In this document: piece by piece, positions 19,649 through 28,600 of the stretch
How positions within the stretch are numbered: the first letter of the stretch is position 1
How the letters are laid out: each line of letters opens with the position of its first letter
Source: an uncultured Lachnospiraceae bacterium
GTDB lineage: Bacteria; Bacillota; Clostridia; Lachnospirales; Lachnospiraceae
Direction of reading: 5' to 3'
Assembly (NCBI GenBank): GCA_902797185.1
Contig: CADBRV010000054.1
Coordinates: forward strand, 28,851 to 92,850
DNA length: 64,000 nt
Translations under genes and position numbers: made by a program
The notes under the pieces: generated by a model
What the model was told of the DNA's origin: nothing
Database searches by the model: none
The model's input: the letters and a program-made list of their open reading frames with translations, nothing else

Positions 19649-19716
19649 TCCACGCCATCCTGATTCGCACTGCGTACGAAGGCGTGGCCTGCGTCATCGC
19701 CCTAAAGGCGATGACA
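19649..19716 (-). repeat. Partial dispersed repeat in the ECF gene leader (copy K)
   Basis: Internal modules only, in reverse orientation: GTCATCGCC/GGCGATGAC (9-bp stem, 19693-19715) and CCACGCC/GGCGTGG (19650-19687). It lies between promoter and start codon of the ECF gene and so is transcribed as leader RNA. Confidence 0.7.
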
Positions 19717-19738
19717 TTGTGGGAAGGAGTATCCTATT

Positions 19739-20341
19739 ATGAAAAAGACGCGTAACATAATCATTGCAGCGTTAATGGCTGCTTTTACCTGTGTCGCAAC
19801 GATGATCATCCGTTTTCCGACACCTACCTTCGGTTATATCCATCTGGGCGACGGGCTGGTACTGCTTTGCGGCATCCTGTTAGGGCCGTCCGTAGGCGCC
19901 CTGGCCGCCGGCATCGGTTCCATGTTTTCTGATATTTTCAGCGGTTATGCTGTCTGGGCACCTGCCACGCTGATTATCAAAGCGTTCACTGCCGCCATCG
20001 CGGGAGCGCTTTACCGCTCACTGGCACGCCACTTTGGGAAAAGCGAGAGCCTCACGGAAGGGCATGCAGGCCGCTCCAGCGTCCCTATTTCCTTCCTGAT
20101 CCTCAGCGGCGTCGCAGCAGAAGCTTTCATGGTAGTGGGATATTTCTTCGCAGAAATCATCCTGATCCTGATCGGCGCGGAAACCGCGGCCAAATCCGGC
20201 TTTGCCGCTGCCGCCATCGCAGCCGCCAGCGGGATCCCCTTCAACATCATCCAGGGCATTACCGGCGTCGTGATCTGCACGGTACTGGCACCGATCCTGA
20301 AAAAGATCCCGCAGGTCAAGGAATTGTCTGCACAGAACTGA
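19739..20341 (+). CDS. ECF transporter S component (substrate unknown)
   Basis: A 200-residue membrane protein with about six helices. The segment PTFGYIHLGDGLVLLCGILLGP and following GALAAGIGSMFSDI match substrate-binding S components of energy-coupling factor vitamin transporters (HmpT/PdxU-like group). The shared EcfA-EcfA'-EcfT module is not in this window and is presumably encoded elsewhere. AAGGAG precedes the ATG by 9 nt. A promoter with an overlapping palindrome and a structured leader suggest ligand-dependent repression. The vitamin cannot be identified from sequence. Confidence 0.85.
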   Translation: MKKTRNIIIAALMAAFTCVATMIIRFPTPTFGYIHLGDGLVLLCGILLGPSVGALAAGIGSMFSDIFSGYAVWAPATLIIKAFTAAIAGALYRSLARHFGKSESLTEGHAGRSSVPISFLILSGVAAEAFMVVGYFFAEIILILIGAETAAKSGFAAAAIAAASGIPFNIIQGITGVVICTVLAPILKKIPQVKELSAQN

Positions 20342-20368
20342 ACGAGAAAACGAATGAACTCATGTTAA

Positions 20369-20432
20369 CTCATGCAACAAAGGGCTTTGGAAAAGCGATG
20401 GCTCGCTTTTCCAAAGCCCTTTATTGCATGAG
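20369..20432. repeat. 30-bp-stem palindrome after the ECF gene (hairpin family 2)
   Basis: Arms CTCATGCAACAAAGGGCTTT... and its complement pair over 30 bp with a single mismatch and a 4-nt loop. The core GCTTTGGAAAAGCGA is shared with 16222-16281, whereas the outer arm sequence differs but still pairs. It may end transcription of the ECF gene, though no T-run is seen. Confidence 0.88.
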
Positions 20433-20538
20433 CTCATAATTCTGATGAGCCGGAATACAAAACAATTTGCATTGTCTGCATGATGCAGACGAACTGGAAT
20501 TTAAAACAGCTGGCTCTCTAAAGGAACGCGGCTGTTTC

Positions 20539-21417
20539 CTATTTATTCCTGCGCGCCAGGATTTCCCGGAGTTCATCCGGCGTAAAGGTATATTTGCTGT
20601 TGCAGAAATGGCAGACCACTTCGATGGGCTCCCCATCATCGATCATTTCCTGCAGGTCCTTTGCCTGGATCCCTTCCAGGGCTCCCGCAAAGCGCTCCTT
20701 GGAGCAGCCGCAGTAAAAGGAAACCGGCATTTTGTCCGTAATTTCCAAAGACATGCCGTCCAGCACTTTTTCCAAAAGCATTTCCGGTGTATAGCCTTCC
20801 TGCAGGAGGTCTGTCACAGAGGAAATGGCGCCTACATTCTGCTCCAGTTTCTCAATGGTCCCTTCTTCCGCAAAAGGCATCAGCTGCACGATAAAGCCGC
20901 CTGCCGTCAGGATGCTCCAGTCTGTATCCACCAGGACGCCCAGCCCTACCGCGGAGGGCACCTGCTCGGACATGGCAAAATAGTAGGTCAGGTCATCCCC
21001 GATCTCGCCGGTCTGCAGCGGCACCTGGCTGGAATAGGGCTCTTTGAGCCCCAAGTCCCGCACTACCTGCAGGATGCCCGGGCCTACCGCAGCCCCTACG
21101 TCCAGCTTTCCTGCGTATTTGGGTGGTACGTCCGCTGTAGGGACGGTCACGCTGCCCTTGGCATGTCCCTGGGAATCCGCCGTCACGATCATGCCTTTCA
21201 GCGGTCCCTCCGACCGGACCTGCAGGGTCAGCAGGTCGCCTTCGTCTTTCATCATGGAACCCATCATGACCCCGCCGGTCAGGAGCCTGCCCAAAGCGGC
21301 AGATGCCACCGGCGTCGTGCCATGCACCTTCTGCGCGTAGGAAACCATGTCTGTGGAATTGACGGCAAAGGCACGGACCTGCCCTTCTGCCGCTGTCGCC
21401 CGTACTAAATAATCCAT
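20539..21417 (-). CDS. hslO: 33 kDa redox-regulated chaperone Hsp33
   Basis: Cytosolic holdase activated by oxidation. The body begins MDYLVRATAAEGQVRAFA, and the C-terminal redox switch is present as FYCGCSKERF and VCHFCNSKY, the four zinc-binding cysteines (CxC...CxxC). The frame extends upstream to 21462, but the ATG at 21417 matches the family start and is 5 nt from GGAGG. 292 residues, normal. A hairpin lies in its leader region. Single gene. Confidence 0.95.
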   Translation of the reverse strand: MDYLVRATAAEGQVRAFAVNSTDMVSYAQKVHGTTPVASAALGRLLTGGVMMGSMMKDEGDLLTLQVRSEGPLKGMIVTADSQGHAKGSVTVPTADVPPKYAGKLDVGAAVGPGILQVVRDLGLKEPYSSQVPLQTGEIGDDLTYYFAMSEQVPSAVGLGVLVDTDWSILTAGGFIVQLMPFAEEGTIEKLEQNVGAISSVTDLLQEGYTPEMLLEKVLDGMSLEITDKMPVSFYCGCSKERFAGALEGIQAKDLQEMIDDGEPIEVVCHFCNSKYTFTPDELREILARRNK

Positions 21418-21477
21418 AAATCCTCCATCCCGCAGGCGCTGCCGGAAAGGCATCTCCTGCACAAGGTTTATACATCT

Positions 21478-21508
21478 AAGGGATGCTGCCTACAAAGGCG
21501 CATCCCTT
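21478..21508. terminator. Hairpin between small exporter gene and hslO
   Basis: 9-bp arms AAGGGATGC and GCATCCCTT. A T-rich stretch follows on the plus strand only, so for the minus-strand genes it is more likely a leader hairpin or weak terminator. Confidence 0.4.
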
Positions 21509-21623
21509 TTCCTTACCTCTTTTTCTATCTGATATAAAACGCCCGCCCTGCCTTCCTTGTTCATGAAAGCGAAGCGTCTGCAAGGCTTTTGCCTATTTCA
21601 TCAAAGCAACCCCCTGTCCTGCC

Positions 21624-22124
21624 TTAATGCAACAGCGCGCCTAAAAGCCCGTAAGAAACAAACGACATAATGACAGTAGCGATGGCGACGCCCAAAAGTT
21701 CTGCCAGGACCGCTTTCTTAAAATCAATGTCCAGAAGGGCGGCTACCAAAGAGCCTGTCCAGGCCCCGGTCCCCGGAAGGGGGATCCCTACGAAGGCTAC
21801 CAGCCCCCAGAATTCGGCATTCTTTACGGAGTCGCTGCGTTTCATTGCCCGTGCTTCCAGTTTTTCCGCCAGCTTTTTCAGGTGCTTCGTCTTTTTCATC
21901 CAGTCCAGGATCTTGCGGATGAGAAGCAGGATGAACGGGATGGGCAGGATATTCCCGATGACGCACAAAGGGATCGCCTGCAGGATCGGCACTTCCAGAA
22001 GGCTGGAAGCCAGAAGTCCTCCCCGGCATTCCAGGATAGGCAGGATGGAAATGATAAAAACGCAGACCTGTCTGGAAATATATTTCCCGATTGTCGAAGT
22101 AAACCAAACGACCAAGCTTTCCAT
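21624..22124 (-). CDS. Small multidrug export protein family (COG2426) membrane protein
   Basis: A 166-residue protein with four to five membrane helices. The motif ISILPILECRGGLLAS near residue 25-40 and VAFVGIPLPGTGAWTGSL near residue 115-132 are the two conserved blocks of the COG2426 family. It is named after weak drug-export data; actual transport substrate is unknown. It is followed downstream by hslO and preceded by two tandem partial repeats. Confidence 0.85.
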   Translation of the reverse strand: MESLVVWFTSTIGKYISRQVCVFIISILPILECRGGLLASSLLEVPILQAIPLCVIGNILPIPFILLLIRKILDWMKKTKHLKKLAEKLEARAMKRSDSVKNAEFWGLVAFVGIPLPGTGAWTGSLVAALLDIDFKKAVLAELLGVAIATVIMSFVSYGLLGALLH

Positions 22125-22157
22125 AAAATTCGGTAAGTTCTCCTTTATATGCCATAG

Positions 22158-22305
22158 TTCAAAAAGCGATGGCGCCGGCCACGACCCGCCGCAGCGCGGT
22201 CTTTCCCGGCATGGCTCTCCTTAGACCAATGTCCTCGCTCAAAAAGCGATGACGCCGGCCACGCCTTCGCCCGCAGCCGCGCTCCTTCATGGCGTGGCTC
22301 GCCCA
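22158..22305 (+). repeat. Two tandem partial copies of the dispersed repeat (copies J1, J2)
   Basis: Two ~66-bp units about 81 bp apart (22158-22223 and 22239-22305), each starting TCAAAAAGCGAT(G/A)GCGCCGGCC and ending in CATGGC(T/GT)GGCTC-like sequence. They correspond to the internal GCGATGACGC ... CATGGCGTGGCTC part of the dispersed repeat. They fill the gap between hisC and the small exporter gene. Confidence 0.65.
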
Positions 22306-22324
22306 TTTATTGCCATCCCAGGAC

Positions 22325-23395
22325 TTAGTCCTGGCTGTAATTTTCCAGGAAATGGATCAGGGCCTGCATCTCTTCCTGCGTGCCGATAGTGATACGCAGG
22401 TACTGGTTGATCCTGGGCTTGTCAAAATAGCGCACATAGATCTTTGCCTGCTTCAAGTCCTCAAACAGCTTTTTGGCATCCAGTTTCGGGTTGGTCACGA
22501 ACAGGAAGTTAGCCTTGGAGTCCGGGAACGTGAAGCCCAGGCGGGCCAGTTCCTTCTTGGACCATTCCCTGGTCTCGATGATCTTATTCCTGGTCGTCTC
22601 GAAATAATCCTTGTCTTCCATAGCGGCGGTACCGGCTTCGATGGCCGTCCTGCTCATGGTATAGGAGTTGAAGGAATATTTGACGCGATTCAGGTATTCG
22701 ATGAGCTTCGGGCTGCCGATGGCATAGCCGATGCGCATGCCGGCCATGGAACGGGACTTGGAGAAAGTCTGGACTACCAGCAGGTTGTCATATTTCTTTA
22801 CGAATGGCAGCGCGCTGGTGCCGCCGAAATCCACATAAGCCTCATCCACGATGACGACAGAATCCGGATTGTGCTGGATAATGTCTTCCACCATGTCCTG
22901 GCTCTCTTCAATGCCGGTGGGCGCGTTGGGGTTCGGGAAAATGATGCCGCCGTTTTCCGTATAATAATCTTCCTTTTGGATGTGGAAGTGTTTGTCCAAT
23001 GGCACTGCCAGATATGGTATCCGGTAAAGCTGTGCCCATACGTCATAGAACGAATAGGTAATATCCGGGAAAAGCAGCGGTTTTCCGGACTGGAAAAAGG
23101 TCATAAAGCACATGGACAGGACATCATCGGAGCCTACGCCCGGATAAACCATGTCCGGGGTTACGCCGCACTGCTGCGCGATGGCATCCACCAGCATTTC
23201 CGCGGTGGGATCCGGATATTTCCTAAGGTCTGCCACCTTTTCCCCTCTCAGGGCTGCCTCCACCTTCGGGGAAGGCGGATAGGGGTTTTCATTGGTATTT
23301 AATTTGATAACGCCGTCTTCCTTTGGCTGCTCGCCCGGTACATACGGCACTACCTGCCTGACATTTTCTTCCCAGCCTGCTCTTGTTTCTTTCAT
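22325..23395 (-). CDS. hisC: Histidinol-phosphate aminotransferase
   Basis: PLP-dependent class II aminotransferase of the HisC type (356 residues). NTNENPYPPSP is the classical N-terminal HisC motif, NPNAPTG the cofactor-contact loop, VDEAYVDF carries the PLP-pyridine Asp, and TFSKSRSMAGMRIGY contains the Schiff-base lysine. It would make histidinol phosphate from imidazole-acetol phosphate, and some members also act on aromatic amino acids. The ATG overlaps the stop of the upstream aminotransferase in ATGA. No other his genes are nearby, so a broader role is possible. Confidence 0.9.
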   Translation of the reverse strand: MKETRAGWEENVRQVVPYVPGEQPKEDGVIKLNTNENPYPPSPKVEAALRGEKVADLRKYPDPTAEMLVDAIAQQCGVTPDMVYPGVGSDDVLSMCFMTFFQSGKPLLFPDITYSFYDVWAQLYRIPYLAVPLDKHFHIQKEDYYTENGGIIFPNPNAPTGIEESQDMVEDIIQHNPDSVVIVDEAYVDFGGTSALPFVKKYDNLLVVQTFSKSRSMAGMRIGYAIGSPKLIEYLNRVKYSFNSYTMSRTAIEAGTAAMEDKDYFETTRNKIIETREWSKKELARLGFTFPDSKANFLFVTNPKLDAKKLFEDLKQAKIYVRYFDKPRINQYLRITIGTQEEMQALIHFLENYSQD

Positions 23396-24576
23396 CCCAG
23401 TTTACATTCCTTTGCCAATGCTTCAAACGCCGGCATAGAAGCGGCGATTTTTTCATAAGAGGTACAATACGCGATGCGGACATAGCCCGGGGCGCCGAAG
23501 GAAGTGGTGCCCACTAAAAGGATATGGAATTTCTTCGCCAGGCCAACAAAATCCGCTTCTTCCATAGGCGTCTTCATCAGAAGGTAAAAAGCGCCCTGGG
23601 GCATGACGCATTCAAAGCCCAGGTCCTTCAGATGGCTGTATAAGAATTTCCGGTTCCGGTCATAATAAGCCACATCTGTCTTTTCATCCAGGCACTTTGC
23701 CACCGCCTTCTGGATCAGGGACGGCGCGTTGACGAAGCCCAGGATCCGGATGGCCACCGATGCCGCCTGGATCATCATGTCGCTGTCCGCCGCTTCATCG
23801 GGGATGGCCAGGTAGCCAATCCTCTCGCCCGGCAGGGACAGGGACTTGCTGAAGGAATAGCAGATGATGGTGTTCTTGTAATAATCCGGCACGAAGGGGT
23901 TTGTGATGCCATCATAAACCAGCTCCCGGTAAGGCTCGTCGGATACCAGGTAGATGTCCGTGCCGTATTCCTTTTCCTTCTTCTCCAGGATCTCGCCCAT
24001 CCCCTTGAGCACCTGGGGCGTATAAACTACGCCGCTGGGGTTGTTGGGGGTGTTGATCAGCACGACTTTGGTCTTCGGCGTGATCTTGGCTTCAAAATCC
24101 GCAAGGTCAGGCATAAAGTCTTTATCGCAGGCAGCTTCCACATATTCCGCGTCAAAGTTGCCTACATAGTTACGATATTCGGTAAAATAGGGACGGATGA
24201 ACAGGACCTGTTCGCCCGGGTTCAGCAGGGTCTTCAGGATGCAGTTTAAAGCACAGGCCGCGCCCACCGTCATCAGGATGTTGTGGGCAGTGTAATGGGA
24301 ACCGAAGCGCTTGTTCAGGTTGTCCGCAATGGCCTGGCGGACATCCGGAAAACCTTCGTTATCCGTATAGCCATGAAGCGTCGTGGTATCCTCCGTATCC
24401 AAAAGGGTGCGGATGGCGTCCGCAAAGGCTGCCGGCGTAGGCGTATAGGGGTTGCCCAGCGTAAAATCATATACATTTTCCGCGCCGACTTTCTCGGCCA
24501 TTTCTTTTCCTTCCCGGAACATGGCACGGATCTGGGAGCCGTTTTCCACGTTCTTTCTCATTTTATCTGATATCAT
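23392..24576 (-). CDS. Pyridoxal-phosphate-dependent aminotransferase (class I/II)
   Basis: A 394-residue fold-type I aminotransferase. Visible elements are DFTLGNPYTPTP at the N-terminus, LINTPNNPSGVVY, SDEPYRELVYDG (PLP Asp region) and CYSFSKSLSLPGERIGYLA with the Schiff-base lysine. It resembles aspartate/aromatic aminotransferases of the AspB group; substrate cannot be fixed. GAGGG lies just upstream of the ATG. It is translationally coupled to hisC, so the two enzymes probably share an amino-acid pathway. Confidence 0.9.
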   Translation of the reverse strand: MISDKMRKNVENGSQIRAMFREGKEMAEKVGAENVYDFTLGNPYTPTPAAFADAIRTLLDTEDTTTLHGYTDNEGFPDVRQAIADNLNKRFGSHYTAHNILMTVGAACALNCILKTLLNPGEQVLFIRPYFTEYRNYVGNFDAEYVEAACDKDFMPDLADFEAKITPKTKVVLINTPNNPSGVVYTPQVLKGMGEILEKKEKEYGTDIYLVSDEPYRELVYDGITNPFVPDYYKNTIICYSFSKSLSLPGERIGYLAIPDEAADSDMMIQAASVAIRILGFVNAPSLIQKAVAKCLDEKTDVAYYDRNRKFLYSHLKDLGFECVMPQGAFYLLMKTPMEEADFVGLAKKFHILLVGTTSFGAPGYVRIAYCTSYEKIAASMPAFEALAKECKLG

Positions 24577-24965
24577 AATTTACCCTCGTAATTTCCCGCC
24601 GAAAGGCGGTAAAAGATGAAATGCCATTAACGTTTCCAATTTAGCATGTTTACCCTTTAAAGTAAAGAAAACGGGGACATCCGGCACGCCGCGGGATCGT
24701 GAAAGAAGAGGTATCTGCACGGCTGTCCGGCCAGGCCGGCTGCGGGCTTTGGAAAGCAAACGGCCTCCTGCCCTCTTCACAGGCCTATCCTGCCCTTGTG
24801 CTGCCCGCGCCGACGGAAGGACAGCCTGCCCTGAAGTGGCTGTGAAACGCGGACAGACGGTGCTGTCTGTGCTTTGACTTCTACCCCTTTTGGGAGTAAC
24901 ATAATGCCAAACGGGATATGCTGCTGCGGCTGCAGGGCAGTCCCGCCGATCGGAAAGGAAGTCCA
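24577..24965. promoter_or_regulatory. Divergent intergenic region of the aminotransferase and ybaK genes
   Basis: For the aminotransferase operon a candidate minus-strand promoter TTTACT-17-TAAATT lies around 24636-24664, followed by a small CCGCC/GGCGG hairpin (about 24596-24610). No further gene or riboswitch was recognised in this 389-bp interval. Confidence 0.35.
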
Positions 24966-25451
24966 ATGGCGAAAGAAAAAAAGACCAACGCCATGCGTAT
25001 GCTTGAGCGTGCAAAAGTCCCTTATCAGGAATATACATACGAATGTGAAGATTTTAAAGACGGCATTTCCAGTACAAAGGAGCTGGGGCTGCCTCTGGAA
25101 GGTTCCTTCAAAACGCTGGTCGCCATTGGGAAAAGCGGGCAGCACTATGTGCTGGTCATCCCTGTTGCGGAAGAGGTGGATTTTAAAAAAGCTGCAAAAG
25201 CGGTAGGGGAAAAATCCATTGAACTGATCCATGTAAAGGACCTGACGCCTCTGACGGGCTATGTCCGGGGAGGCTGCAGCCCCATCGGCATGAAAAAGCA
25301 GTTCCCTACCGTGATCCATGAATCGGCACAGCAGTTTGATACCATCCTGATCAGCGGAGGGCGCATCGGCTTGTCCCTCTCCCTTTCCCCGGCAGACCTT
25401 CTGAAAGTGACAAGAGGGTCCTTTGCCGATTTGATCCAGCATCTGGGATAA
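24966..25451 (+). CDS. YbaK/EbsC-type aminoacyl-tRNA deacylase
   Basis: A 161-residue single-domain protein of the YbaK/ProX superfamily. Conserved elements are the N-terminal NAMRMLERAKVPYQEY, the lysine in EGSFKTLVAIG (catalytic Lys in YbaK) and the glycine-rich GYVRGGCSPIGMKK loop, typical of Cys-tRNA(Pro)/Cys-tRNA(Cys) deacylases. It hydrolyses mischarged tRNA in trans. The frame is open upstream to 24918, but the ATG at 24966 follows AAGGAAG and matches the family start. Single gene. Confidence 0.9.
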   Translation: MAKEKKTNAMRMLERAKVPYQEYTYECEDFKDGISSTKELGLPLEGSFKTLVAIGKSGQHYVLVIPVAEEVDFKKAAKAVGEKSIELIHVKDLTPLTGYVRGGCSPIGMKKQFPTVIHESAQQFDTILISGGRIGLSLSLSPADLLKVTRGSFADLIQHLG

Positions 25452-25665
25452 CAATCCGCTGCCAGAAGATGCTGGCTGCCAATAAAGGCAGGGGACCAGG
25501 CAGTATGGCTCCAGTGACTGTTTTTCCTGCTGGGTAAACAGGAAACGGGGCGCCTGCTTTTTACCGTGCCTGCTTTTCCGGCATATGGCGTATTTCCTGC
25601 CACTCTGTTCTTTCGGAAGGTCTTTCTGCCCTGCATCCGCGCTTTATGCGAAAGGATGCGTTTCC

Positions 25666-28600
25666 ATGCTGCAGATTAAACACTTATCGAAAATTTACCG
25701 CACAGGGTCTACAGAAGTCCACGCGCTGGACGATGTGAGCCTGGACCTGCGTGACAACGAATTTGTCGCCATATTAGGTCCCAGCGGTTCGGGAAAAACA
25801 ACCCTTTTAAATATCATCGGAGGGTTAGACCGCTATGACAGCGGCGACCTTATCATCAATGGCACTTCCACCAAAAAATACAGGGACCGGGACTGGGATT
25901 CCTACCGGAACCATGCCATCGGCTTCGTTTTCCAAAGCTATAACCTCATCATGCACCAGAGCGTCCTGTCCAATGTGGAACTGGCCCTGACCATTTCCGG
26001 CATTTCCGGCGCGGAGCGCAGGGAGCGGGCAAAAGAAGCGCTGCGGAAAGTCGGGCTGGAACGCCATATGGACAAACGCCCCAACCAGCTTTCCGGCGGC
26101 CAGATGCAGAGGGTGGCCATCGCCAGGGCTTTGGTCAACAACCCCCGCATTGTGCTGGCGGACGAGCCCACCGGCGCGTTGGACACGGCTACCAGCGTGC
26201 AGATCATGGATATCCTAAAGGAAGTGGCCAAAGACCGCCTGGTGGTCATGGTCACCCACAACCCTTCCCTGGCCAAGCAGTATGCCACCAGGATCGTCAC
26301 GATCCGGGACGGGAAAATCACGGATGATTCCAACCCTTATACAGATGCCCCGGAGGAAAAGGTGGTCTCCGGCCGCTCCTTCGGCAAATCCTCTATGTCT
26401 TTTTTTACTGCCATCACCTTGAGCTTTAACAACTTGAAAGCAAAGGCGGCACAGACCTTCCTGGTGTCCTTCGCGGGCTCCATCGGCATTATCGGCATTG
26501 CGTTGGTCCTGGCATTATCCACCGGCATTTCCCAGTATGTCAGCTCTGTGGAAGCGGCTACTTTGTCCATGTACCCTCTGGAAATCACCCAGACCGGCAT
26601 TGATTTATCCACCCTGGTCACCCAGACTTCCTCCAGCCTCTTTGGCACAGAGGATAACGGGGACGCCGTGGTAAACAAAGTCGGCGTAAACAACCTGGCA
26701 AAGCAGCTTTTTTCCGGCGCCAGCCAGAACGACCTGGCATCCCTGAAAGCTTACCTGGACAGCGGGAAGAGCGATATCATGGATTACGCTTCTTCCATCC
26801 AGTACAATTACAATGTAAAGCCCCTGATTTACCGGCAGGACGAAACCGGCACATACCAGCTGAACCCGAACACCATGCTTTCCTCCATGCTCACCTCCAT
26901 CATCGATGTCAGCAGCCTGATGGACGGCGCCATCGGGGAATCCCTGTTCCACCCCCTGCCGGATGACTCTTCCCTTTATATGGACAATTACGACCTGAAA
27001 AGCGGCAGGTGGCCCCAAAACGACCATGAGCTGGTGCTGGTGCTTTCCTCCAAAGGCGAAGTGACAGACTTCCTGCTCTATGAACTGGGCATCCTGGACC
27101 CCACCAAGCTGCAGGATATGATCAACAATTTCTCCGGCAGCAGCTCCAATTCCATCCTAGGCATGGCACAGTCCGCCCTGGGGAGCACGGCACAGGTAGG
27201 GGACGGGAGCAGTGACGGCAGTTCCGGCAGCGGGTCCGGCACCGGTCCTGGCAGCAGTTCTGCCGGGGGCGGCAGCGTGGACCCAGGGTCCGAAGGAAGC
27301 GGCGCTAACGGCGCTGCCGCCACGTCTTCCGGAAATGCCTCTGCTGCAGCGGCTTCCTCCGGCTCTTCTTCCACTTCTGGGGATGCCTCCGGAAATGCTT
27401 CCGGGGACGCTTCCGAGCAGCAGTATTACTCCTATGACACCTTTATCGGCAGGAAATTCAAGCTGGTGGACAGCAGCAACCTGTATGAATACAACTCCGA
27501 ATATGGGACATGGACAGACCGTTCCGATGACGAAGACTATGTGGCAGACGCGGTATCCAAGGGCGAAGACCTGACCATCGTAGGCGTCATCCAGCCGAAG
27601 GATACGGAAAATTCCGATACGCTGCAGACCGGCATCGCCTATCCCCACCAGCTGGTGACGGACCTGATTAACCGGGCGGAAAGCAGCGACGCGGTACAGG
27701 TCCAGATGGCGGACCCGGATACGGATCTTTTCACTGGCAAGCCTTTTGGGGATAACAGTTCTTCCGGCCTGGACTTAAACGGGATTGTCACGCTGGACCA
27801 TGACGCTGTGGCAAAGGCTTTTTCCATTGACACGGACGCGCTCAAATCCTCCGGGCTGGCGGATACTTTGAAAAACACCATTGTAAACGGCATGGGGTAC
27901 AACCTTCCAGATTTCACCCATTTCAACCTGGCGGACTTGGTTGACGAGGATTCCTTAAAAAGCCTGATGCCGTCCCTTACGGACCAGCAGGTCCGGCAGT
28001 GGATAGGCAAAGTCAAAATCCACGCCACCCAGGACCAGATGGAGGACCTGTTCAAATCCCTGGCCAAGGGATATTTAAGCTATGCCGCAAACGACCCGTC
28101 CACCAACTACTCTGCCCTCTCCGACTCCTTCCGGGAATATTTAAAGTCGGACGACGCCCAGTCGCTTTTAAAAGAAGAATTAGGCAAGATCATAAAGGAA
28201 AAATCCGGCAGCTTGATAACCCAGGACCAGATAAAGCAGGTCCTGACAGACACCGTGCAGGCCTATATCAATTGGGTAGATGAAACCAACGCCGGACGTT
28301 CCCAGGACGACCAGCTGGATATTTACAGCGCGGGCACGTTCCAGCAGTTTTTAGGCAGCCAGGAAGGCCAGTCTGCCATCGAAAACGCGGCCGCCCAGCT
28401 TACGCCATCCAATATCGACATTACGGATGAGGATGTTGCCGAATTGACACAGGCGGTCGCGAACGGATATGAATCCTATGCCAAGGACCACAGCATGCCC
28501 CAGCTCTCCAAGCTGACCAGCTCCTTTGCGGACTACCTGGATACGGATGACGCGGCCGCCATCCTGGAAGATGCCGCGTCAGAAATGATCGATAGCTCCG

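Noticed and set aside
19640..19738. Riboswitch upstream of the ECF gene
   Set aside because: The hairpins are explained by a reversed partial copy of the dispersed repeat; no known vitamin riboswitch core was seen.
24580..25038. 152-residue minus-strand ORF upstream of the aminotransferase
   Set aside because: Overlaps ybaK on the other strand, Arg/Ser/Pro-rich and without family features.
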